A stretch of DNA of 64,000 nt from Pseudodesulfovibrio indicus (GCF_001563225.1 NZ_CP014206.1:2910001-2974000), one strand, 5' to 3'; positions 52,073 to 60,747 are shown, numbered from the stretch's first letter. Notes: a model not told the origin generated them from the letters alone. Numbers and translations are program-made.

Positions 52073-52506
52073 TCGCATTCAACCGGATCAGGCCGCGATC
52101 GGCCGCGCCGGACATCACGCCCCTACTGGACGTGGTTTTCATCCTGCTGATCTTCTTCGTGGTCTCCACCGTGTTCACGGCCAGGGGCATGGAAATGGAA
52201 CTGCCTTCCGCGAACTCGTCCACGCCGGTGTACGGCAAGTCCCTGGAGATTGAACTGCGTGAAAACGGCGACCTGTTCTGCGATACGCAGCCCATTTCGT
52301 CCGACGCCCTGGCCAACCGGCTGCGGGTCATAGGCGAGCGTCCCTATGCGGAACAGCCCCAGAACATCCTGTTCAAGGCGGCCCCGCATGCGGACGTGGT
52401 GGACTTCGTTCGCGTGGTGGACATGGTGCGCACCCACGGTTTCGGCAATCTGGTCATCGTCACCAGGCCCACCGCCCCTCCGAGCAAGGCGGTGGACGAG
52501 CAATGA
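52069..52506 (+). CDS. exbD: ExbD-family motor protein
   Basis: 145 residues. One N-terminal helix, APDITPLLDVVFILLIFFVVSTVF, carries the Asp (ITPLLDVVFIL) that conducts protons. The periplasmic domain follows, with LEIELRENGDLFCD and ILFKAAPHADVVDFVRVVDMVRTHGFGNLVIVT. It overlaps both neighbours by 4 bp, with GAGGAGG upstream of its ATG. It partners the ExbB-like protein. Confidence 0.9.
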   Translation: MIAFNRIRPRSAAPDITPLLDVVFILLIFFVVSTVFTARGMEMELPSANSSTPVYGKSLEIELRENGDLFCDTQPISSDALANRLRVIGERPYAEQPQNILFKAAPHADVVDFVRVVDMVRTHGFGNLVIVTRPTAPPSKAVDEQ

Positions 52507-53030
52507 CCCGGAACCAGATATTCTGGCTGTGCATAGCCATCTCCTGCGGCCTGCATCTTTGGGCGTTGGACCGGGAATGGAGCCGTGAAACTCCCACTGC
52601 GGCGGGAGAGGAAATCATATTGCCCGCCGATTTCACCATAGCGGCCGCCGTGCCCACGGAAAACACGCTGGCCCTGGAACAGATGGAAGTCCCGGACGAG
52701 TCCCGCAGTGCGGAGAGCGCGGCCCGGCGCAGGCGCAGGCTGGCGCGCGAACGATATTTCCAGCGCGTTCAGGAGACCGTGGAACGGTACAAATTCCACT
52801 ACGACGCAGACCTTTCCGGCCTGCTGGGCAATGCCCTGTGCTCGTTTCGCATCCTGCCCGACGACACCTTCGCGGACATCCGCCTGCGCCGCTCGTCCGG
52901 GGACCCGCTTATGGACGCGGCCGCCCTGAACGCCATCCGGACGGCCAGCGGCAAGGTCAAACGGCCCGAGATCGTCGGCCGACAGACCTTCCTGCTGTCC
53001 ATCGCCGTGAAATACCAGCTCAATATGTAG
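52503..53030 (+). CDS. TonB-like energy transducer
   Basis: 175 residues. The single helix FWLCIAISCGLHLWAL contains S14xxxH18, the SxxxH motif through which TonB contacts ExbB/ExbD. The spacer is short and has little proline, unlike classical TonB. The C-terminal domain (ALCSFRILPDDTFADIRLRRSSGDPLMDAAALNAIRTASGKVKRP, ending SIAVKYQL) is TonB_C. It should carry energy to an outer-membrane transporter for metal chelates or other large solutes. Last gene of the three-gene set. Confidence 0.85.
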   Translation: MTRNQIFWLCIAISCGLHLWALDREWSRETPTAAGEEIILPADFTIAAAVPTENTLALEQMEVPDESRSAESAARRRRRLARERYFQRVQETVERYKFHYDADLSGLLGNALCSFRILPDDTFADIRLRRSSGDPLMDAAALNAIRTASGKVKRPEIVGRQTFLLSIAVKYQLNM

Positions 53031-53124
53031 CCTGCGGGCAACGCCAACCGCCCCTTGTCTCGCCTTCCGCCCGACTGCGCCCCGCAGCTTCGGGCAAAAT
53101 CGGTTTTACCACCCCAATATCGGC

Positions 53125-53158
53125 AATACCAAAAACTGGTAGTACCGATTTTGGTATT
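53125..53158. promoter_or_regulatory. Nested palindrome upstream of the GntR-family gene
   Basis: AATACCAAAA (53125-53134) and TTTTGGTATT (53149-53158) flank GGTAGTACC, itself a palindrome. A further related site ATTGG-TAGTC-CCAAT lies at 53238-53252, 30 bp before the regulator start. The shared GGTAGT(A/C)CC core fits the TGGTnnnACCA-type operators of FadR-subfamily GntR regulators, so autoregulation is likely. Confidence 0.6.
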
Positions 53159-53281
53159 GGGCTAAAATCAAGCCAAAATTGGTTCATATTAGCATTTTTG
53201 ACATAAAAAATTTGGCTGACCAATTCACTATCGGCTAATTGGTAGTCCCAATGGCGCATAAAAGCGCAAAGGCGAAGCACC

Positions 53282-54028
53282 ATGAGCAAAAAGGACAAGG
53301 CCCTCGAAAAACTCGGGCAGGTCATTCAGGACTTGGAGCTGAAGGCCGGGGACAGACTTCCCCCGGAGCGCAGGCTCGTGGAATTGCTCGACGTAAGCCG
53401 AAACACCCTGCGCGCCATCCTGCACTCGCTGGAGGCGCGCGGGCTGGTGGTCATCCGCCCCGGCAGCGGCTGTTATCTGCGGGTGGGCATCTCCTCGGCC
53501 CACGACAACCCGCTGGACCTCAACCTGAGTCCGGGCAAGGCCATCGCGGACCAGCTGGAGGCGGCCTACATGGTCATGCCCATGATCGCGGAACAGGCGG
53601 CGGAACGCATCGGCGAACGCCATCTGGAGGAACTGAAGCAATGCAGCGTGAACATTTCGCGCTCCATTTTCCAGAAATCCGCCGAGCGGGTGTGGAGCGA
53701 AAGCCTGACCTTTTTCCGGCTGATCGCCGTGGGCACGGGCAACGATTTTCTGGTGCGCACGGTGGAGCAGGTCTGCTCCGCGGACATGCCCGCCTACGAT
53801 TTCTTCTTCTCCATGCGCAGGGACGAGCGCGAGGCCATCTTCGCGGACCACATCAAGCTGCTGCACGCCCTGCGCGCCAGGGACGGGGAATGGGCGAGGA
53901 CGATCACGGCCAACTATTTTTTGCGCATGTGCCGAATTCTGGAGGAACGGGAACAGGTTCTCATGACCGACCTGGTGTTCCGGTCGCTCAGGGAACGGGA
54001 CGAACAGGACGAGAGGAATACGGCATGA
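53282..54028 (+). CDS. GntR-family (FadR-type) transcriptional regulator
   Basis: 248 residues. The N-terminal winged helix has LKAGDRLPPERRLVELLDVSRNTLRAILHSLEARGLVVIRPGSGCYL, the GntR signature. The C-terminal part is an all-helical FCD-like effector domain (QLEAAYMVMPMIAEQAAERIGERHLEEL, DHIKLLHALRARDGEWARTI) which often binds carboxylates and sometimes a metal through Asp/His residues. It overlaps the next gene by 4 bp and begins the downstream operon. It probably represses it until an effector binds. Confidence 0.9.
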   Translation: MSKKDKALEKLGQVIQDLELKAGDRLPPERRLVELLDVSRNTLRAILHSLEARGLVVIRPGSGCYLRVGISSAHDNPLDLNLSPGKAIADQLEAAYMVMPMIAEQAAERIGERHLEELKQCSVNISRSIFQKSAERVWSESLTFFRLIAVGTGNDFLVRTVEQVCSADMPAYDFFFSMRRDEREAIFADHIKLLHALRARDGEWARTITANYFLRMCRILEEREQVLMTDLVFRSLRERDEQDERNTA

Positions 54029-54297
54029 CGACCATGACGCGCAGACAACTTTTCAGGGGAAGTTTCCAGGCCGGGCGGCGTGTGTCCGCTGCGGCCGCGG
54101 GCGATGAACAGCCGAAGTCGAAGGACGCGCCGCGTCCCGAAATGGAGCTGGGGGCCATTGCCGGGGACTTCCCCCCTGAATTGCTTTCTATGGAAGCAGA
54201 ACGTCTAGGGCTGGCCCCGGACGCGGACCGCGAAACACTGCTCACGGCCATCTATGAGGCCATGGCGGGCAGCGGTCCGACGCCGTCCGGGGGATGA
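54025..54297 (+). CDS. Small protein with a twin-arginine N-terminal motif
   Basis: 90 residues starting MTTMTRRQLFRGSFQAGRR. RRQLFRG matches the twin-arginine consensus, but the usual hydrophobic stretch after it is lacking, so it may bind Tat machinery or a chaperone without being exported. The rest is acidic, ending in a helical segment (PPELLSMEAERLGLAPDADRETLLTAIYEAMAG). It overlaps the regulator by 4 bp. No family recognised. It could be an accessory factor for the Tat-dependent protein encoded two genes on. Confidence 0.6.
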   Translation: MTTMTRRQLFRGSFQAGRRVSAAAAGDEQPKSKDAPRPEMELGAIAGDFPPELLSMEAERLGLAPDADRETLLTAIYEAMAGSGPTPSGG

Positions 54298-54365
54298 CAA
54301 CCGAACAGGCCGGGGAAACGGGGTGGGGCCCGTATCCCGGCACCCCCTACAGGAGGAGGTAACTT

Positions 54366-55784
54366 ATGGAACGGTTTGGTGAAGGCTACTTGGAAGAGCG
54401 GAAGCTCGTCAAGCGCTGGTCGGGGCCGATTCCCGCACTGGTAAGCTTGGTGTTCACTCTCGCCATATTCTATCTGACGTGGTGGATATTCCAGGACCCG
54501 CGCGGGCTGATGCGCATGTACACCCCCTACGTGGGCTACATGTACTGCCGCTGGTGGCTGATCATGATGATCTGGATGGTCTATATCTTCAACTACTGGC
54601 CCTTCAAGAGAAAGTGGCTGGAAACAACCCACCCGCTGGTCAAAGGCTCGATACTGACGCTCATATCCGTGGTCATTCTCGTCGCCCTGATCAAGGGATT
54701 CTTCGAAGGGTTGCTCGGCAACTACGGTCTGGCCTACTTCAACCCGGAACAGCTCGAAAAGCTGCCCGGCGTGACCAGCTTCTTCGCCATTGAATACGCC
54801 TCCCTGGCCATCCTCATGTTCGCGGCCATCGCCAGCTGGCTCTCGCCCGCATGGGTCGTGGCCTTCGAGGAAGCACCGTGGCAGAAGCTGACCCAGCCCG
54901 CCAAGGGCTTCTCCATCCTGATCATGACCTTCTTCCTGTCCACCGTGGTCTACTTCGTGACCATGCATCCGCACATGGGCATCCTGTACCATCCGTGGCA
55001 GTACTTCACCTCCATCGCGCCGCCGTACTGGGAACAGTTCGCGGACACGGTCTCCGGCAACTTCCACATCTCGTGGATCATGTGCTGCACCGTGGTCGTC
55101 TGGCTGGTGGAAACCATCTGGGAACGCTATCCCTTCAACCTGATCAAGAACGACTGGGGACGGCGCTTCGCCTGCTTCTTCGGCATCATCGCCATCGCGG
55201 TGGCCATGCACTTCTTCCTCTACTTCGCGCAGGAACTCACCTGGGGCGAAGCCATCCGGGGAACCCGCCGTGCCTTCGCGCCCGACTGGCGCTGGCTGCA
55301 CGTCGGCGAAATGGCCATCTTCTTCCTGGTCCCGGCCCTGTTCATCGCCTTCTACTGCAACAACTGGCCCAGGAAGTTCTCCATGCCGGTCAACGTGATG
55401 ATCCGCACCATACTGACCATCGTGGGCGCGATCGCCCTGTACATCCTGTACTACAAGACCTCGCACAACTTCCTCGGAACCCAGAAGGGATTCTCCCATC
55501 CGCAGCAGTTCCCCATGATTCCCATGATCTGGCTGGTCAACATCTGGCTGGTCCACCATTGGTTCATGGACAACTGGCCCGGCTGGAAGATGGTGCCCAA
55601 GACCGCCGAGGAGATCGAGGCGGATCACACGGCCCACCAGGCGCAGATCGACGATATCCGCTGGACCCCGAGGTTCGGCGCCGGTCTGGGCGCGGGCGTG
55701 GCCATGGGCGTCATGTTCTACTTCATCACGCTTTGGGCGCTGCCCTACGTGTACGCGTCCGTCAACATCATACCCGGCAAGTAG
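54366..55784 (+). CDS. Eleven-helix membrane protein, possible metal- or quinone-binding subunit
   Basis: 472 residues, strong ribosome site GGAGG before the ATG. I count eleven helices. Membrane-border regions are rich in His, Trp and Tyr: FVTMHPHMGILYHPWQYF near residue 200, NFHISWIM, VAMHFFLYFAQELTW, WLHVGEMAIFF and NIWLVHHWFMDNWPGW near 395. The loops are conserved-looking and the tail is charged. The composition suggests a haem, copper or quinone site, but no cytochrome-b, NrfD or PmoC signature could be matched. It is followed 18 bp later by a Tat-exported metallo-protein, so the two may form a complex. Function unknown. Confidence 0.75.
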   Translation: MERFGEGYLEERKLVKRWSGPIPALVSLVFTLAIFYLTWWIFQDPRGLMRMYTPYVGYMYCRWWLIMMIWMVYIFNYWPFKRKWLETTHPLVKGSILTLISVVILVALIKGFFEGLLGNYGLAYFNPEQLEKLPGVTSFFAIEYASLAILMFAAIASWLSPAWVVAFEEAPWQKLTQPAKGFSILIMTFFLSTVVYFVTMHPHMGILYHPWQYFTSIAPPYWEQFADTVSGNFHISWIMCCTVVVWLVETIWERYPFNLIKNDWGRRFACFFGIIAIAVAMHFFLYFAQELTWGEAIRGTRRAFAPDWRWLHVGEMAIFFLVPALFIAFYCNNWPRKFSMPVNVMIRTILTIVGAIALYILYYKTSHNFLGTQKGFSHPQQFPMIPMIWLVNIWLVHHWFMDNWPGWKMVPKTAEEIEADHTAHQAQIDDIRWTPRFGAGLGAGVAMGVMFYFITLWALPYVYASVNIIPGK

Positions 55785-55802
55785 CCCGGAAAGGAGAATC
55801 GC

Positions 55803-56960
55803 ATGTCAGACAACATGAAGAGACGCGACTTCCTGAAGGGAGCCGCCACAGGTGTGGGCGTTGGCCTGCTTGGAGCCATGGGACTCTATTCCTACTCTCC
55901 CTTGCGCAAACAGCATTTCACCCAGGTGGAACGCAAGGGCGCAGACATCGGCATGTGCAAGAGCGTCAAGGTCACCAACATCTCGGAGACCAGCTGGTTC
56001 GACAACGGCAACCTCATGGGCGACATCAAGGGCGCCGGCGGCCTGCTCGTGAACCAATACGACTACAATTGGCCGCCGTTCGGCAACGGCAAGGGGCTGG
56101 GCAAGGGTTCCTACGAGGAAGGCATCGCCCAGATCAAGCACCTGCTGCCCGGCAGGCTGGACGAGGCCTGGGAGATCATCAAGGCCAACTCGGTCCACCC
56201 CGAAAACGCGGGCGGTTACGCCGCGCTGGTGGAAGTGGAGGAGATGAGCGGCCAGAAGCACAAGTTCCTCCTGGACGTGGGCTGGTCCTACAAATGGTGC
56301 GAGGAATGCTTCAAGCGGGAGGGCATCGACAAGATGCTGGAGAACAAGGAGATCGAAGCCCTGTTCTTCTCCCACGAGCACTTCGACCACTTCTGGGGAC
56401 TTCCGGTCGCCCTCAAGTACGACCCGGAAATCACCATCTACATCCCCGAGGGCTTCTACCCGGAAGGGTTGCAGTACATCAAGGACTGCGGCCACAAGGG
56501 CAAGCTGATCACGATCCAGCCCGGCCTGAACAAGGTCATGCCGGGCATGGCGAGCTACGTCTTCGCCATCCCCATCATCTGCCGCGTGTACGGCGAACAG
56601 TCGCTGTACTTCAACGTGGCGGACAAGGGCCTCGTCTCGGTCACCGGCTGCTGCCATCAGGGCATCATCCGCTTCGCCGAGACCGCGTACACCGAGATCA
56701 AGTACGAAAACGACAAATGCTACGGCATATACGGCGGGCTGCACATCTCGCCCTTTGAGGACTGGGACCCCAAATACGACGACCTGGTCATCACCCTGGG
56801 CGACTACGGCTTCGAGCGCATCGGCTGCAACCACTGCACCGGCGTGCTCTGCGCCAAGAAGTTCATCGCCGCCGGTTACCCGGTGGTGGAAGGAACCGCC
56901 CGCTTCCGATCCAAGGACAAGGCGTACCTCGGCAACGGGGACGTCATCACTTTCGGATAG
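55803..56960 (+). CDS. Tat-exported metallo-beta-lactamase-fold protein (COG1237 type)
   Basis: 385 residues. The signal MKRRDFLKGAATGVGVGLLGAMG has the twin-arginine motif, so the folded, metal-loaded protein is sent to the periplasm. The MBL fold has FFSHEHFDHFWGL (HxHxDH at 191-196), VTGCCHQGIIRF, YGGLHIS and IGCNHCTGVLC near 344. This order matches the COG1237 subfamily, named for a dihydropterin-type synthase of methanogens but of unknown role in most bacteria. A distinctive feature is several added Cys near the active site. With the neighbouring membrane protein it may be a metal-dependent hydrolase or oxidoreductase. Confidence 0.85.
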   Translation: MSDNMKRRDFLKGAATGVGVGLLGAMGLYSYSPLRKQHFTQVERKGADIGMCKSVKVTNISETSWFDNGNLMGDIKGAGGLLVNQYDYNWPPFGNGKGLGKGSYEEGIAQIKHLLPGRLDEAWEIIKANSVHPENAGGYAALVEVEEMSGQKHKFLLDVGWSYKWCEECFKREGIDKMLENKEIEALFFSHEHFDHFWGLPVALKYDPEITIYIPEGFYPEGLQYIKDCGHKGKLITIQPGLNKVMPGMASYVFAIPIICRVYGEQSLYFNVADKGLVSVTGCCHQGIIRFAETAYTEIKYENDKCYGIYGGLHISPFEDWDPKYDDLVITLGDYGFERIGCNHCTGVLCAKKFIAAGYPVVEGTARFRSKDKAYLGNGDVITFG

Positions 56961-57029
56961 CTCCTCACTCGAACCCCGGCCGTCCCTCCCCCCCGGGAGG
57001 GGCGGCCACCCCCAATTTTCGGAGCCGCC

Positions 57030-58853
57030 ATGCCGCTGACGCTGAACACCCTGCTCCCCCCGGCGCTGCTGGACAACCCGACCCAGGCCGCAGCCGAGCT
57101 GCCGCGCGCTCTCATGACCCGGGCCAACTTCATTCCCGGCGTGCGCCACCGCCTGGGCTGGCGCGGCGTCCGCGACTGCGCCAAGGGGCGGGGCGGCCTG
57201 ACCGTGCGGATCACCGGCATGCCCGGCGTGTACGGTCTCCACCTGCTGAACTCGGGCGGAGCGGGCCGGACGGGCCAGGCCACTTTCGCCATCTCCTATT
57301 TCCCGGCTCCCCTCGAGAAACGCGTCGAGGCCTTCAGCATCCAGGCGGGCATTGCGGCCCAGGACGAAGACTACCTGGAGCGCGTCCGCGAATTCACCCT
57401 GCACGAGGACCTGCGCGCCCTGTTCGGCATCGCGGTCCTGGAGGTCCATTTCCATGCCGACGGCCCCGGCATCTCCCTGGCGCTGACCGCCCCGGAGCGC
57501 GATCGCGTCGTGGCCCTCGACGGCGTGACCGTCGACACGCCCGTCGGCATGGTGGAAGCCGTGCTCCCCGGCAGCCTGGACCAGGATTTCCCGGCCCTGG
57601 AAACGGCCACGCCCCTGTTCGAGGCGCTGGCCGCATCGGCTTCTTACTGCCTCGGTTATCCGCCGGAATCATTGATAAAAGAATCACGCCAGGGCAGGCA
57701 GCGCGCCTACGGCGAAACCATCGGCCTGCGCTCGGAATCCGCCCCCGGGATACGGGACGTCCGCTTCGGACTGGGCTGGGGCATGGACGCGCCCTCCCTG
57801 CCCGACATGGAGACAACGGACGCCTCCTGGTCCGCCCCGGCCCCGCCGCCCGAGGAGTTCAAGGACGCCCCATGGCTGTCCGCCGACATCCGGGGGGCGT
57901 CCAATTCCCTGGACAAGCGGACCATGGGCATCACGGATAAGCCCCGCCTCATCGTGCTGACCGGATTTCTCGGATCGGGCAAGACCACGTTCCTGGCCCG
58001 CTTCATCGAGGAGCAGGCCGCCAAGAACGGTTTCGTGGCCGTGGTCCAGAACGAGATCGGGCAAAAGGGGCTGGACGGCAAGCTGCTGGGCCAGAGCTAC
58101 GCCGTGACCGAGGTGGACGAAGGATGCGTCTGCTGCACGCTGGCGGGCAGCCTGCGTTCCGCGCTGTCGGGCATCCTCTCGGAATTCCAGCCGGATTTCG
58201 TGGTGCTTGAAACCACGGGGCTGGCCAACCCGGCCAACATGCTCTCGGAGATAGCGGACCTCGACGACATGCTGGAATTCGCGTCCGTGACCACGGTGCT
58301 CGACGCGGCCTGCGCTCCCCGCGCCCTCGCCGACCATGGGGTGGCCCGCAACCAGGTGCGGCTGGCGGACGTCCTGCTCCTGAACAAGACCGACCTGGCG
58401 ACCGACGATGACCTGGCCGCGCTTGAGACCCGCATACGGGAGCTGAACCCCACGGCCGATCTTCACTGCACCACGCACGGCGACGTGCCGTCCACCGTCC
58501 TCTACGGCGTCAATTTCAGGAAGGCCCTCAAGCGCCCCGGACCGATTCTCGCGCCCATGGGGCACCACGCCACCCACGGCGACGACGGCATCCAGAGCGC
58601 CCTCATCGAACTGTCCGGGCCGATTGACCGCCGGGCGTTCCAGGCCGGGGTGTCCTCCCTCCCGCACCAGGTGCTCCGCGCCAAAGGCGTGGTCCGGTTC
58701 GCGGACGGGGATACCCCCGAAATCTTCCAGTACGTGCCGGGACACCACTCCCTGACGCCCTCCCGGGAGGAACCGGAGTCCTGTTTCCTGGTCATCATCG
58801 GGCAGGAGATCACCCCCGTCGCCGAGAACTTCCGCGCCGCCATCGGGGCCTAG
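57030..58853 (+). CDS. CobW-type GTPase fused to an unknown N-terminal domain
   Basis: 607 residues. Residues 1 to about 290 form an unrecognised domain with a GxxGV, HFHADG and aromatic pattern; no membrane helix is seen. From about 305 it is a CobW/COG0523 metallochaperone: P-loop GFLGSGKTTFL near 312, the CxCC metal motif GCVCC at 366-369, NKTD in LLLNKTDLA, and a CobW_C domain at the end (SSLPHQVLRAKGVVRFAD). Such GTPases deliver zinc, cobalt or other metals to target enzymes. It is downstream of two likely metalloproteins, which suggests it loads them. The stop codon lies inside the third att-like copy. Confidence 0.85.
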   Translation: MPLTLNTLLPPALLDNPTQAAAELPRALMTRANFIPGVRHRLGWRGVRDCAKGRGGLTVRITGMPGVYGLHLLNSGGAGRTGQATFAISYFPAPLEKRVEAFSIQAGIAAQDEDYLERVREFTLHEDLRALFGIAVLEVHFHADGPGISLALTAPERDRVVALDGVTVDTPVGMVEAVLPGSLDQDFPALETATPLFEALAASASYCLGYPPESLIKESRQGRQRAYGETIGLRSESAPGIRDVRFGLGWGMDAPSLPDMETTDASWSAPAPPPEEFKDAPWLSADIRGASNSLDKRTMGITDKPRLIVLTGFLGSGKTTFLARFIEEQAAKNGFVAVVQNEIGQKGLDGKLLGQSYAVTEVDEGCVCCTLAGSLRSALSGILSEFQPDFVVLETTGLANPANMLSEIADLDDMLEFASVTTVLDAACAPRALADHGVARNQVRLADVLLLNKTDLATDDDLAALETRIRELNPTADLHCTTHGDVPSTVLYGVNFRKALKRPGPILAPMGHHATHGDDGIQSALIELSGPIDRRAFQAGVSSLPHQVLRAKGVVRFADGDTPEIFQYVPGHHSLTPSREEPESCFLVIIGQEITPVAENFRAAIGA

Positions 58854-58941
58854 CGTCCGGGACGCAGGGTCCGGGGGTTCACGTCCTCTCATCCCGGCCA
58901 GACGAAACAAGGGTTTGCGGAGAGACTCCGCAAACCCTTTT
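58853..58941. repeat. Third, diverged copy of the tRNA-Pro 3' end and terminator
   Basis: Aligns without gaps to 49492-49580, with about 12 differences, nearly all changes toward G or C. In the hairpin both arms changed together (TTTACGG/CCGTAAA to TTTGCGG/CCGCAAA), so the terminator stem at 58909-58939 is preserved and now probably ends the cobW-type transcript. The T arm is broken, so it is not a tRNA. Confidence 0.8.
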
Positions 58942-59067
58942 CCGATGCCGTAACGGCTCCCCTATTCAGCCATATCCGCCCCATCCCGCTCTCTTCCTGC
59001 CCGAACTCGCGCCCCCATGCTCACCGCGGGACTGCGCCGGGAATACCGGGGCATTGGCCGCACCGGG

Positions 59068-59259
59068 CTAGCGCACGGGGTTCACGCCGCCCAGGGTCAT
59101 GAGCGGGCCATAATACTGCGGCCTGCGGTCTCGGTAGAATCCCCATCCGGCGCGGAAGTCGCGGATTTCGTCGAAATCGAGTTCGGCGGTGAGGACGCAC
59201 TCGGTCTCACGGTCGCCATCCGCTCCTGCCGCGCCTATCTCTCGGCGTTCTTCCCGCAA
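59068..59259 (-). pseudogene. C-terminal remnant of a nitrilase-family enzyme
   Basis: Minus-strand frame ending at 59068 reads ELDFDEIRDFRAGWGFYRDRRPQYYGPLMTLGG, the pattern of the C-terminal end of carbon-nitrogen hydrolases (nitrilases). The catalytic Glu-Lys-Cys part is missing upstream; no start with a ribosome site is visible. The remaining sequence from 58942 to 59591 shows no other gene. Confidence 0.7.
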
Positions 59260-59591
59260 TTCGACTTGGACGACGGCGAATAATCGGTCCGCTTCGTCGG
59301 CTCACTTCTCTCATGCCTATACTGTCCCCGGTGGTCGCACCCCTTCGCCTGTTTTCAACTCTCATCCTGCTCCAGCAGGTGCTTTTCGCGATGTACCGTG
59401 CATTCATAATTCCAAAAAATCATTGCATTCTCAAAGTGTTTGGTTATACGGACTCACTTAAGACATATCCAATGCCATACCGTCCGGGGTGTTGCTCCGG
59501 CCCGGTCCGATGGCGGCTTTGTGAATGAACCGTCCCGGACCGCACTGTTCGTCCTGTTCTCCATTCACGCATACGCCGGGAGCCTGCTCGC

Positions 59592-60704
59592 ATGAAACGG
59601 TTATGGATCGCCAGTTCACTCGTCTTCGCCCTGCTCCTCCAGCCCTTGGCCGCCACGGCCGCGCCGCTGGACGACGCCATAGCCCTCTACAATCAGAAAC
59701 AATACCGCGAAGCCCTGCCGACCATTCGCGGCGAGGCGAAAAAGGGCGACTCCACGGCTCAATGGTATCTCGCCCAGATGTACTACTACGGCCAAGAGGT
59801 GGGACAGAATTACGCCGAGTGCGCCCAATGGAGCTTCAAGGCCGCCGAACAGGGCAACACCAAGGCCCAATACGGTCTCGGATTCCTCTATGAAGAAGGC
59901 TTGGGGGTTCCTCAGGACATCCAGAAGGCGTTCACATGGTATGCAAAGGCTGCCGAGGCGGGGCACCCGACCGCCCAGGAGATAGTCGCCACCATGTATA
60001 TGAAGGGATTGGGCGTGGGAAAAAGCTACGGCCAGGCCCTCCGCTGGTATACCGAGGCGGCCGGAAGGGGAAGCCGATTCTCCCGCTATCAACTCGGCAG
60101 AATGTATTTCTACGGTTACGGCGTCGAAAAAGATGAGACGAGAGGGGCCAAATACTACGAAATGGCCGCCCAGGACGGACAGGTCGACGCGCAGCGGGAA
60201 CTGGCCCGGTACCTCACCGGCCTCAAGGACCAGCCCGGGAAACGGGTCGAGGGCGTGGCATGGTACGTCAAGGCCGCAAATCAGGGCGACGGGGAAAGCA
60301 TGTCCATGCTCGCCTGCTATTACAGCGACCTGGGCGACAACAACGCAGCGCTGACCCTGCACCGCCGCGCCGCCGAGATGGACATAGCCCTCTCCCAACA
60401 GGAATACGGCAAGATGCTTTGCGCCGGAAAGGGAACCGAGGTGGATTACGAGAAAGGATTCATCTGGCTGTCCAAGGCCGCCCACCAGCACCAGCCGCAA
60501 AGCCAGTATCTCCTCGGCATGATGTACGAACTCGGCAAGGGCGTGGCACCCGACGAGCAGATGGCCTACGCTTGGTACAGCGTGGCCGATCTTTACGGCT
60601 ACCCTCCCGCCGCCGAGCACAAGGCCGCCGTCCGGCTCAGGCTGACCGCCGCCCAGATCGAGGAGGGGGACGCTCAGGCCGAAACCATCATGAGCAGCTA
60701 TTAG
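59592..60704 (+). CDS. Sel1-repeat (TPR-like) exported protein
   Basis: 370 residues with signal peptide MKRLWIASSLVFALLLQPLAATA, cleaved before APLDDAI. The mature part is about eight Sel1-like repeats of 36 residues, such as AQWYLAQMYYYGQEVGQNYAECAQWSFKAAEQG and AQYGLGFLYEEGLGVPQDIQKAFTWYAKAAEAG. Sel1 proteins are periplasmic or secreted scaffolds for protein contacts. The lipoprotein gene begins 43 bp after its stop and may be co-transcribed. The specific partner is unknown. Confidence 0.88.
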   Translation: MKRLWIASSLVFALLLQPLAATAAPLDDAIALYNQKQYREALPTIRGEAKKGDSTAQWYLAQMYYYGQEVGQNYAECAQWSFKAAEQGNTKAQYGLGFLYEEGLGVPQDIQKAFTWYAKAAEAGHPTAQEIVATMYMKGLGVGKSYGQALRWYTEAAGRGSRFSRYQLGRMYFYGYGVEKDETRGAKYYEMAAQDGQVDAQRELARYLTGLKDQPGKRVEGVAWYVKAANQGDGESMSMLACYYSDLGDNNAALTLHRRAAEMDIALSQQEYGKMLCAGKGTEVDYEKGFIWLSKAAHQHQPQSQYLLGMMYELGKGVAPDEQMAYAWYSVADLYGYPPAAEHKAAVRLRLTAAQIEEGDAQAETIMSSY

Positions 60705-60747
60705 CATGTTCCCGTTTCTCAACTCACTCCAAAGGCGGGAATCCACC

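Larger units (their letters stand above)
49492..58941. mobile_element. Island 2: older insertion bounded by tRNA-Pro 3'-end copies
   Basis: The 9.4 kb between attR and a third, diverged tRNA-Pro-3'-end copy (58853-58941) holds nine genes, all on the plus strand and with host-like GC. No integrase or transposase remains. The third copy aligns gap-free with attR over 89 bp (about 77 identities by my count), so the flanks derive from the same kind of tRNA integration, long before island 1. This interpretation is an inference. Confidence 0.6.

Noticed and set aside
54366-55784. NrfD-type, cytochrome b or PmoC/AmoC subunit
   Set aside because: The number of helices and positions of His do not match those families by eye; left as unknown.
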